A DNA stretch of 6,351 nt from an uncultured Ectothiorhodospiraceae bacterium (lineage in GTDB: Bacteria > Pseudomonadota > Gammaproteobacteria > UBA6429 > Thiohalophilaceae): the NCBI GenBank assembly GCA_947259425.1, contig CAMYMO010000464.1, positions 1-6,351 of the forward strand. The letters run 5' to 3'. Made by a program: the position numbers and the translations under genes. Under the pieces are notes generated by a model. That model ran no database searches. It saw only the letters and a program-made list of their open reading frames with translations, and was not told the origin of the DNA. Positions 1-5,255 of the stretch are shown here, piece by piece. Position 1 is the stretch's first letter. Every line of letters begins with the position of its first letter.

Positions 1-1
1 T

Positions 2-664
2 TATCCACAAAAGTCGAGTGGCAATACCGACAAAGGTAAACAGATCTCAATCTCTAACCAGGTTTTGTTTCATCGCATGGCGAATACACTTAACTACCTG
101 GACATTAAAACCGTGATCGTTTCGTGTGGTACTTGTATTGATCAGCTATTGACCTACCAATTTGAAAAAATATTCCCGGGTTGCCGTTTAATGGACATTC
201 ATGAATATCTAATGGAAAAAGATATCCGTATGCCCGAATCGAACACGACAAAATATTTGTACCATGATCCATGCCATACACCGATAAAACATTACGCACC
301 GATTAACGTTGCCTCAACGTTAATGCGTTCAGAAGTAAAGTTAAGTGATCGTTGTTGCGGGGAAGCCGGTACCTTTGCCGTTTCACGTCCGGATATTGCG
401 TCACAGCTACGTTTTAAAAAGCAAAACGAATTACATCAAGGTATAGACGCGCTGATTGGTAAGCAACAAGTGGAAAAAGAGGAAGTGAAATTATTAACTT
501 CATGTCCGGCTTGTCAGCAAGGATTATCACGCTATCGACAAGATACCGGGTTGAAAACAGATTATATGGTTGTTGAATTAGCTAACGCACTATTAGGAAA
601 AGATTGGCAACAGGATTTTATTAGTAAGACCAAACAAGACGGTATCGAACGGGTTTTGCTTTAA
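2..664 (+). CDS. C-terminal part of a large FAD/Fe-S dehydrogenase (DUF3683/DUF3400-type), CCG cysteine-rich domain; 5' end outside the window
   Basis: The frame is open from the first base, so the gene enters from the left and only about 220 C-terminal residues are seen; the TTG at 65 is internal and should not be used as a start. The visible part is a heterodisulfide-reductase-like cysteine-rich domain. Counting from the first visible codon there is a CGTC pair (C42, C45), DPCH (C91), the CCG motif (C118, C119) and CPAC (C168, C171), giving the C-Xn-CCG-Xn-CxxC order that binds an Fe-S cluster. The QKSSGN start and the GIERVLL end resemble my memory of the roughly 1,280-residue fused oxidoreductases of beta- and gammaproteobacteria, which join an FAD-linked oxidase domain (lactate or 2-hydroxyacid dehydrogenase-like), 4Fe-4S ferredoxin motifs and this domain. 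The substrate is not known. Related alternatives are GlpC- or LldE-like subunits. It converges on the anti-sigma gene and appears unrelated to it. Confidence 0.82.
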   Translation, partial: YPQKSSGNTDKGKQISISNQVLFHRMANTLNYLDIKTVIVSCGTCIDQLLTYQFEKIFPGCRLMDIHEYLMEKDIRMPESNTTKYLYHDPCHTPIKHYAPINVASTLMRSEVKLSDRCCGEAGTFAVSRPDIASQLRFKKQNELHQGIDALIGKQQVEKEEVKLLTSCPACQQGLSRYRQDTGLKTDYMVVELANALLGKDWQQDFISKTKQDGIERVLL

Positions 665-693
665 ATGCTAGTTCGTTATATGAGTCCTTTTCT

Positions 694-752
694 CGTCATT
701 CCCGCGAAGGCGGGAATCTAATACCTGGATTCCCGCCTTCGCGGGAATGACG
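694..752. repeat. Nested palindrome: two inverted dRS3-like repeats
   Basis: Two perfect 24-bp inverted arms (694-717 and 729-752) flank an 11-bp spacer. Within each arm a 20-bp unit (698-717 and 729-748) has the form ATTCCC-N8-GGGAAT, which is the published consensus of the Neisseria dRS3 repeat. Each unit is itself a palindrome (ATTCCCGC, 4-nt loop, GCGGGAAT). The DNA can therefore fold as one long stem or as two small hairpins. Outside the arms, CCTTT (686-690) and AAAGG (756-760) also pair after a 3-nt mismatch. It sits between two convergent genes, where it could help end transcription, but neither side has a following T-run. Dispersed elements of this type occur in many proteobacterial genomes; copy number here cannot be seen. 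Confidence 0.85.
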
Positions 753-817
753 TAGAAAGGAACGAGACTGCAATGAAGCAATTAAATAGCAGACATAGTT
801 TATATTGTGCAGAGATT

Positions 818-1555
818 TTAAATTTTGATATAGGTCCAACCATCGCGCTGGCGATTTAATGTTTCGCTTAATGCAGAGGGCGCTATCTTGGTATTGGGTA
901 ACAACGGTACGGCGGCGCCGGTTTTTTCCTGCACGCGCGCGATGGCTTTGGCGCAGGCCATAAAGACCAAATTATTATAGTTTGACTGCAAGTCGTTAAT
1001 GCGTTTGGCGTAATGTGATTTGTCATTTCGTAACATGTTTAAACCTTTACCATTCGCTAATATTTGGATGGCGACCTTTTGTTGCTTGTCTTCAAATTCA
1101 CGCAATATGTTTTCAGTTTCATTTAATAACACATTAAGACGATAAGGGTCGTCAGAAGTTACATGCAACAATACTTTCCAGGGTTCGACTGAACCAACGG
1201 GTTTATTGATTAAAACATTATCGGCCAGTTGAACGAGGCTTTTATCGCTTTGTTGGAAGGTTGCATGACCAAACCAGCCAGCAATCAAACCGAACAGGAT
1301 CAGAACACTTGCGGCAACACTGGCATAAGAAGAGAAACGTCTGGAGTGTGTTTCAATTTTATGTTGTGGCTCAGGCAAATCATGGTAGGCGATTGAGACC
1401 ATATTACGAACTTGTTCCAGCTTACAAACACGCTGGCGTAAATCATCGTTGTCGCGTAATTCTTCGATTAGATGCGTGCGTTCTTCACCCGCTAGTTCAT
1501 TATCCAGATAAGCGTTAAGGTGCTCATCTGAATAGTTGAGGTGCTTGTCCGTCAT
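818..1555 (-). CDS. Membrane anti-sigma factor with a periplasmic DsrE-like sensor domain
   Basis: This is the probable inhibitor of the ECF sigma factor encoded just upstream. Residues 1-60 form an anti-sigma-type N-terminus (YSDEHLNAYLDNEL, then a charged helical stretch). It lacks the zinc-binding HxxxCxxC signature and has only Cys44. Arg72 and Arg73 precede one hydrophobic helix at about 77-96, which predicts N-terminus in and C-terminus out. Residues 126-245 form a DsrE-like domain, with KVLLHVTSDDP, IQILANGKGLNML, FMACAKAIA and a closing GWTYIKI. They align by eye with the secreted protein at 2355-2804, including Cys201 against its Cys105. The start overlaps the sigma stop as ATGA (1552-1555) and has GGAGAG at 1560-1565, so translation is probably coupled. 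I infer that the periplasmic domain senses a signal and controls release of the sigma factor. An anti-sigma/DsrE fusion is unusual in my experience. The anti-sigma role rests on context and N-terminal resemblance, not on a strong motif. Confidence 0.8.
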   Translation of the reverse strand: MTDKHLNYSDEHLNAYLDNELAGEERTHLIEELRDNDDLRQRVCKLEQVRNMVSIAYHDLPEPQHKIETHSRRFSSYASVAASVLILFGLIAGWFGHATFQQSDKSLVQLADNVLINKPVGSVEPWKVLLHVTSDDPYRLNVLLNETENILREFEDKQQKVAIQILANGKGLNMLRNDKSHYAKRINDLQSNYNNLVFMACAKAIARVQEKTGAAVPLLPNTKIAPSALSETLNRQRDGWTYIKI

Positions 1556-2109
1556 TTTACTCTCCGTAATGTAGGTGTTTCTAAATTTACATCGTGTTCA
1601 GTTTTATAGTTCAAAAGGTATTCAGCCAGGCTACTACGAGCTCGCGATAGCCTGCTCATTACCGTGCCGACGGGTATGTTTAATATTTCAGATACCTCGG
1701 CATAACTAAACCCTTCCAAATTCACCAACGTTACAACGAGTCTTTGTGTTTCAGGTAAACGGGCGATCGATTTCCGTACGCTTTGCACCATGTCCTGAGT
1801 TTGTTGTACATGTTCAGGTGTTTCATTATGCGTTAACTCAATGTTATCAATGTCGACCGTATCACGCTGGCCCCTGAAGTAATCTCGCCAACAATTAATC
1901 AGTATTCCATATAACCAGCTATCAAGTTTTGCCGCATCGCGGAGCTGATTGACTCGTTTTAAGGCCTTAGCCATCGTTTCTTGTGCGATATCGGCCGCTA
2001 AATCCGGATTGTGACTCCATGCATAAACGGTTCTGTATAGTCGTTTATGATTGTTTGCAATGCGTTGTTTTAAATCACGTTGTAAACAAATTCTATTTAA
2101 TAAATTCAT
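1552..2109 (-). CDS. ECF (sigma-70 family, RpoE-like) RNA polymerase sigma factor
   Basis: This small alternative sigma factor directs RNA polymerase to a limited set of promoters. With the ATG start it has 185 residues, normal for ECF sigmas. Region 2 spans about residues 20-82 (LYRTVYAWSHNPDLAADIAQ, then LDSWLYGILINCWRDYFRG), the core-binding and -10-recognising part. Region 4 spans about 110-163 (ARLPETQRLVVTLVNLEGFS, then the helix-turn-helix AEVSEILNIPVGTVMSRLSRAR), which reads the -35. There is no C-terminal sensor extension. The start is uncertain. ATG at 2109 has AGGGGG about 13 nt upstream, which is long. An in-frame TTG at 2133, adding 8 residues, has AGGGA 7 nt upstream. I prefer the ATG because region 2 starts soon after and the extra residues look non-domain. 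The stop overlaps the anti-sigma start by 4 nt. An ECF-like promoter in front (2166-2196) suggests autoregulation. Confidence 0.93.
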   Translation of the reverse strand: MNLLNRICLQRDLKQRIANNHKRLYRTVYAWSHNPDLAADIAQETMAKALKRVNQLRDAAKLDSWLYGILINCWRDYFRGQRDTVDIDNIELTHNETPEHVQQTQDMVQSVRKSIARLPETQRLVVTLVNLEGFSYAEVSEILNIPVGTVMSRLSRARSSLAEYLLNYKTEHDVNLETPTLRRVK

Positions 2110-2165
2110 TGTGCTGTTTGTTCCCCCTAACAATGCACTTTCCCTAGTGACTTGTTATATGTTGA

Positions 2166-2196
2166 TTAGACGTTATAGGGCGCTAGGATATTCCAT
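2166..2196 (-). promoter_or_regulatory. Predicted ECF-type promoter of the sigma/anti-sigma operon
   Basis: On the minus strand, ATGGAATAT (2196-2188) is followed after 15 nt by CGTCTAA (2172-2166). Counted from the core hexamer this is GGAATA-N16-CGTC, the general shape of RpoE-type promoters (GGAA at -35, GTCT at -10). Transcription would begin near 2160, leaving a short leader to either possible sigma start. The element on the other strand at 2271-2301 has the same nine bases and the same spacing, which makes chance unlikely. I infer recognition by the sigma factor encoded here. Confidence 0.72.
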
Positions 2197-2270
2197 TTTT
2201 TTGTTTTTATATAATCAGAATATAATTAATTACTTATGCTAATAAGCCGTTGAATTTCCATTAAATTAAG
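2197..2270. other. AT-rich spacer between the two divergent promoters
   Basis: This 74-bp stretch lies between the two -35 elements and is strongly AT-rich, with T-runs at 2196-2202 and 2204-2208. It could act as UP-element DNA for both promoters or bind nucleoid proteins. TATAAT-like hexamers occur at 2210-2215 and 2221-2226 but lack a good -35 partner. A TTCCAT at 2256-2261 pairs with the ATGGAA of the rightward -35 (see findings). No gene is supported here. Confidence 0.5.
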
Positions 2271-2301
2271 ATGGAATATTTTTGGAAGCTGTTCCGTCTT
2301 A
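2271..2301 (+). promoter_or_regulatory. Predicted ECF-type promoter of the dsrE-like/porin operon
   Basis: ATGGAATAT (2271-2279) is followed after 15 nt by CGTCTTA (2295-2301). This has the same layout and almost the same bases as the promoter facing the sigma gene. Transcription would begin near 2307, giving a leader of about 48 nt before the ATG at 2355. The spacer also contains GGAAGCTGTTCC (2284-2295), a short inverted repeat that runs into the -10. I infer that the ECF sigma of this locus drives the secreted DsrE-like protein and the porin. Confidence 0.74.
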
Positions 2302-2309
2302 TATTTCGA

Positions 2310-2327
2310 GTGCCACCTTTGTGACAC
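2310..2327 (+). promoter_or_regulatory. Short inverted repeat in the leader of the dsrE-like gene
   Basis: GTGCCAC (2310-2316) and GTGACAC (2321-2327) can pair with one mismatch around a CTTT loop, just after the predicted transcription start. It could be a 5' stabilising stem or a protein-binding site. It is small and may be chance. Confidence 0.3.
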
Positions 2328-2342
2328 ATAATAAGAAATCTT

Positions 2343-2350
2343 AGGAGGAG
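2343..2350 (+). promoter_or_regulatory. Strong ribosome binding site of the dsrE-like gene
   Basis: AGGAGGAG lies about 5 nt before the ATG at 2355. It is the closest match to the anti-Shine-Dalgarno sequence in this window and fixes the start. It suggests that the secreted protein is made in quantity once transcribed. Confidence 0.85.
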
Positions 2351-2354
2351 TTCC

Positions 2355-2804
2355 ATGTTAAAGAAATACGGCAAATTAATGCTGTCGGCGATAATGAGTG
2401 GCCTGCTGTTAATCAGCGTATCGGCGACCCATGCGGCCGATAAATCATTTGCAGATACTAAAATAGTTTTGCAAATCAGTGACCCAAACCCATTCAAACA
2501 AACGCTTGTCCTTAATGTTGCCAACAATATCATCAAACATTACGGACAAGATCAAGTTGATATTGAGATCGTTGCCTTTGGTCCCGGTCTGCGCCTTTTG
2601 ATGGAAGGCAATGCGAATACCGACCGTATCTCGTCGCTGTCTTCAAGCGGTGTGAAGTTTAGTGCTTGTGGAAACACCCAAAAAGCAATGAGCAAGAAGT
2701 TAGGCCATATGCCCAAAATGAATCCAAAGGCCGTAACAGTGGGTGCCGGTGTGGTCAGAATCATTGATTTGACCAACAAGGGCTACATACTAATTAAACC
2801 ATAA
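2355..2804 (+). CDS. Secreted (periplasmic) DsrE-like protein
   Basis: The 149-residue protein has a clear signal peptide: KK at 3-4, a hydrophobic core at about 8-23, and a probable cleavage after THA (residue 27) or the next Ala. The mature part is one small alpha/beta domain of the DsrE/DsrF-like type. Markers are a first strand with DPNP (KIVLQISDPNP, 36-45), VDIEIVAFGPGLRLL (68-82), an FSACGNT motif carrying the only mature cysteine (C105) and a closing GYILIKP. In cytoplasmic DsrE and TusD a cysteine in a similar place carries persulfide sulfur. Whether C105 does so is inference, and export to the periplasm sets this protein apart from those. It resembles the outer part of the anti-sigma factor across its whole length. 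It has its own ECF-like promoter and precedes the porin by 59 nt with no terminator between, so the two probably form one operon. Exact biochemical function is unknown. Confidence 0.85.
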   Translation: MLKKYGKLMLSAIMSGLLLISVSATHAADKSFADTKIVLQISDPNPFKQTLVLNVANNIIKHYGQDQVDIEIVAFGPGLRLLMEGNANTDRISSLSSSGVKFSACGNTQKAMSKKLGHMPKMNPKAVTVGAGVVRIIDLTNKGYILIKP

Positions 2805-2863
2805 TTAAAAATTAATCTAACCAAACTAAATATAAAGATAATAACTCTTAAGGGAGATTTATA

Positions 2864-4174
2864 ATGTCTAGTTTTAATAAAAAATTATTATTAGGCTTGT
2901 GCAGTGCGGCGACGATCGCAATGACAAGCCAAACCGCCAGTGCCGCAAACTGGCTGATGTTACAAGGTACGGAAAGACCCGGTCAGGCACCCCGTGCCAA
3001 GTTATGGGGCTTTATTCAAGCTCAGTATCAACAAGATTTTAGTGATGCCAATGCGGGTGGTGGTTATGTACCACCGAAGTTAGTCGGTCCGAACCTGGAT
3101 TCTCAGGAGGCCTTTAATGTCAATCGTGCCCGTATTGGTGTGCGCGGAACCGGTTTTCCCTTAGATGATAAAGTTAATTACTTTCTCCTGGCTGAATTGG
3201 GCAATAATGGTATTACTCATGGTTCAGATGGGAAGTATCTAACGGATGCCAGTATCACGTTGAATCATATTCCGGGTGCGCGTTTACGTATGGGCTTATT
3301 TAAAACCCCTGGTTTTGAAGAAGGCCTACAGGCCATTCACGTGTTTGACTACATTAATTTTACTTCAGTCGGTAACCAGCTGATGCTGGAACGTCATCCA
3401 ACAGAAGGTGATGTCAACCAGGCTGCAACGGCTACTCCGAATGCGGACATGAACCAATTTGCCCGCTCAGTTGGTGCGTTCCGCGATGTTGGTATCCAGG
3501 TTTTTGATACTTTTGGGGACGACAAACACGAGTTTAGCTATGCGGTCATGTACGGTAATGGTAATGGTTTGAATTACTCTGATAATGACGATAATAAAGA
3601 TATCTATGCCTACTTATCGACTGAGTGGATTTACGGTGGTAAAGGTGGTCGTCGTGAAGGGTTAAAACTTTTCGCATGGCATCAGGACGGTAAGCGTACT
3701 AACATCAACGACAGGACTCAGGAGCAAGATCGTACCCGTTCCGGACTTGGTATAAAGTATCTGAAAAAACCATTCCGTGTTACCGCTGAATACTTGCAAG
3801 GTGAAGGCATGATCTTTCAGGGACAGCATCGGCCTGGAAATGGTGCTGGTTCGGCCGCAGGTATTTTTAATAACGGAGAAGCAGCCGGTTATTATCTTGA
3901 TTTAGGTTGGTATATTCCTGGTTCAAATTGGGAGATAGATCTTCGCTATGATAGCTATACTCGCGATGAAAATCATCCTACTAATGTGACCGGTAATGAG
4001 GAATCAACCTTTGATACGATTACACTTGGTACCCAGTATCACTTTAACAAGAAAACACGTTTAAACATGGAATATGCTGACCGTGACTTTTCATCCGATA
4101 ATACAGCGGCAATTGAGCCTAATTTAAAGGATGTCAAAGGTCGTTTCGCGGTTCAGGTTACACACATCTTCTAA
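2864..4174 (+). CDS. Outer-membrane porin of the phosphate-selective porin O/P (OprO/OprP-like) type
   Basis: The 436-residue protein has a signal peptide with ASA at 25-27 as the likely cleavage site and AGGGAG at 2851-2856 as ribosome binding site, 7 nt before the ATG. The mature protein alternates polar and hydrophobic residues as in a beta-barrel and ends in phenylalanine (AVQVTHIF), the C-terminal signature read by the BAM assembly machinery. Family-like segments are LWGFIQAQYQQDF (47-59), FNVNRARIGVRG (84-95) and RLRMGLFKTPGFEEG (140-154), typical of the OprO/P group. That group contains known phosphate and polyphosphate channels, but many members have unknown substrates, so phosphate should not be assumed. 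No promoter is seen in the 59-bp AT-rich gap before it, and a terminator follows. It is probably co-expressed with the periplasmic DsrE-like protein under the ECF sigma, suggesting a shared job at the cell envelope. Confidence 0.87.
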   Translation: MSSFNKKLLLGLCSAATIAMTSQTASAANWLMLQGTERPGQAPRAKLWGFIQAQYQQDFSDANAGGGYVPPKLVGPNLDSQEAFNVNRARIGVRGTGFPLDDKVNYFLLAELGNNGITHGSDGKYLTDASITLNHIPGARLRMGLFKTPGFEEGLQAIHVFDYINFTSVGNQLMLERHPTEGDVNQAATATPNADMNQFARSVGAFRDVGIQVFDTFGDDKHEFSYAVMYGNGNGLNYSDNDDNKDIYAYLSTEWIYGGKGGRREGLKLFAWHQDGKRTNINDRTQEQDRTRSGLGIKYLKKPFRVTAEYLQGEGMIFQGQHRPGNGAGSAAGIFNNGEAAGYYLDLGWYIPGSNWEIDLRYDSYTRDENHPTNVTGNEESTFDTITLGTQYHFNKKTRLNMEYADRDFSSDNTAAIEPNLKDVKGRFAVQVTHIF

Positions 4175-4203
4175 AAATATAAGAAGGGTATAAACTCATT
4201 AAC

Positions 4204-4236
4204 CCGGCCCCGTTTTTAACGGTGCCGGTTTTTTTT
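4204..4236 (+). terminator. Intrinsic terminator after the porin gene
   Basis: An 11-bp stem with one mismatch (4204-4214 with 4218-4228) closes on a TTT loop and is followed by eight T residues (4229-4236). It begins 30 nt after the porin stop and ends the dsrE-like/porin transcript. From the other side the stem is preceded by A8 but not followed by a good T-run, so it serves the DUF2905/rpiA transcript less well. Confidence 0.9.
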
Positions 4237-4244
4237 ATTGATGG

Positions 4245-4448
4245 CTATAGTTTTTTAAACAACCAGAAAATCAGGCTGATGACGATACTAATTAGAATTC
4301 CACTGGTGATCGGGAAATAAAAGTTAAATCCTTGTTTTTCGATAATGATGTCGCCGGGCAGACGAAACAAACCAACTTTCTGCAACCAGGGCCACAAAAT
4401 ACCCAAGATAAGCAGAACAATACCAATGGTAATAAAGTAACGTTGCAT
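4245..4448 (-). CDS. DUF2905 family small membrane protein
   Basis: This 67-residue protein has two hydrophobic helices (about 4-22 and 46-64) joined by a loop containing RLPGDIIIEKQGFNFYFP (29-46). The RLPGDI and FYFP segments between two helices are what mark DUF2905. Length is normal for the family. Function is unknown. A hairpin topology in the inner membrane with a lysine-rich tail (FKKL) is expected. It begins 26 nt after the rpiA stop on the same strand and is probably co-transcribed with it. Its own ribosome site is weak (GGAAG, about 13 nt before the ATG). The link to rpiA is positional; no shared role is implied. Confidence 0.88.
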   Translation of the reverse strand: MQRYFITIGIVLLILGILWPWLQKVGLFRLPGDIIIEKQGFNFYFPITSGILISIVISLIFWLFKKL

Positions 4449-4474
4449 ATAAATATTTCTGCTTCCAGCTGTTG

Positions 4475-5131
4475 TTAGGTAATGGTTTTTACTCCATCCG
4501 GTGTACCCAATAACAACACATCGGCTGGGCGCATAGCAAACAATCCGTTTGTGACAACACCGGTAATGTGGTTGAGGGTTTCCTCAAGTTTAACCGGTTC
4601 CATGATTTCCATGTTATGTACATCCAAAATCACATTACCATTATCGGTGATGAAGCCTTCGCGTAATACCGGCTGGCCTCCAAGCTTGGCAATTTCGCGT
4701 GCGACATAACTGCGTGCCATAGGGATAACCTCGACCGGCAGCGGGAATGTACCCATAATGTCCACTAATTTGGATTCATCCGCGATACAGACGAATTTTT
4801 TACTGACGGCCGCGACGATTTTCTCGCGTGTTAATGCGCCACCACCACCCTTAATAAGGTGCAGGTGACGATTTGATTCATCGGCTCCATCTATATAGAC
4901 CGAAAGCTCGGATACGGAATTCAAATCCATGACTTCGATACCATGGCCACGTAAACGCTCGGCACTGGCCTCCGAGCTGGCAACCGTACCATCGATTTGG
5001 TGTTTGATCTTGGCCAATTCATCAATGAAGAAATTTGCGGTTGAGCCGGTACCGATTCCAATAATGGTGCCCTTAACAACGTGTTCGATAGCCGCCTGGG
5101 CGACTGCTTGTTTCATCTCATCTTGTGTCAT
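4475..5131 (-). CDS. rpiA: Ribose-5-phosphate isomerase A
   Basis: RpiA interconverts ribose 5-phosphate and ribulose 5-phosphate in the cytoplasmic non-oxidative pentose phosphate pathway. The 218-residue length nearly equals E. coli RpiA (219). Visible motifs are GIGTGSTA (25-32, phosphate-binding loop), SSEAS (52-56), YIDGADE (79-85), KGGGGALTREKI (94-105), and GNVILDVHN (165-173). The catalytic set known from E. coli, Asp81, Asp84, Lys94 and Glu103, falls at the same numbers here, so the enzyme should be active. AGGAG (5138-5142) lies 6 nt before the ATG. DUF2905 follows and ilvA is divergent, an order I recall from Pseudomonas. Confidence 0.97.
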   Translation of the reverse strand: MTQDEMKQAVAQAAIEHVVKGTIIGIGTGSTANFFIDELAKIKHQIDGTVASSEASAERLRGHGIEVMDLNSVSELSVYIDGADESNRHLHLIKGGGGALTREKIVAAVSKKFVCIADESKLVDIMGTFPLPVEVIPMARSYVAREIAKLGGQPVLREGFITDNGNVILDVHNMEIMEPVKLEETLNHITGVVTNGLFAMRPADVLLLGTPDGVKTIT

Positions 5132-5177
5132 TTTCTACTCCTGATTACCCGTTCTTTACTTTCTTCATTGTGGCCAT

Positions 5178-5205
5178 TGTGGCCGGGCCAAACACTCATT
5201 ATATT
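5178..5205 (+). promoter_or_regulatory. Possible sigma-70 promoter of ilvA
   Basis: TTGTGG (5178-5183) and TATATT (5200-5205) are separated by 16 nt, giving a start near 5212 and a leader of about 44 nt. The match is moderate. No leader peptide or attenuator-like hairpin is seen before ilvA. Confidence 0.3.
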
Positions 5206-5226
5206 AGGGATGTGTCTGTTGAATAA
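5198..5226 (-). promoter_or_regulatory. Possible sigma-70 promoter of rpiA
   Basis: On the minus strand a perfect TATAAT (5203-5198) lies 17 nt after a weak -35, TTATTC (5226-5221). Transcription would start near 5191, about 60 nt before rpiA. The -10 overlaps the possible ilvA -10 on the other strand, so the two promoters may interfere with each other. Confidence 0.4.
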
Positions 5227-5255
5227 AGCGTTTATCGATAAATAACGAGAAGAGT

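Noticed and set aside
65..67. TTG at 65 as the start of the first gene
   Set aside because: The frame is open to the window edge and the family sequence continues upstream, so the codon is internal.
105..299. Minus-strand open frame of 64 codons
   Set aside because: It lies inside the dehydrogenase gene, which has clear conserved cysteine motifs; the antisense product looks like nothing known.
694..752. Palindrome as a classical intrinsic terminator or CRISPR repeat
   Set aside because: No T-run follows on either strand, and there is only one inverted pair with no spaced direct repeats.
1261..1518. Plus-strand open frame of 85 codons
   Set aside because: Fully antisense to the anti-sigma gene, with no ribosome site or recognisable domain.
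1903..1910. ATGGAATA on the minus strand inside the sigma gene, resembling the ECF -35
   Set aside because: No CGTC-like -10 follows at the right distance; it reads as coding sequence.
2210..2226. TATAAT-like hexamers as a housekeeping promoter of the dsrE-like gene
   Set aside because: No acceptable -35 at 16-18 nt; in such AT-rich DNA these hexamers are expected by chance.
2051..2242. Plus-strand open frame of 63 codons across the sigma start and promoter region
   Set aside because: It overlaps the sigma gene and the leftward promoter, has no domain, and ends in AT-rich noncoding DNA.
2261..2779. Two minus-strand open frames opposite the dsrE-like gene
   Set aside because: The plus strand has a strong ribosome site, signal peptide and DsrE-like domain; the antisense frames have none of these.
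4482..5144. Two plus-strand open frames opposite rpiA
   Set aside because: Antisense shadows of a clearly identified enzyme gene.
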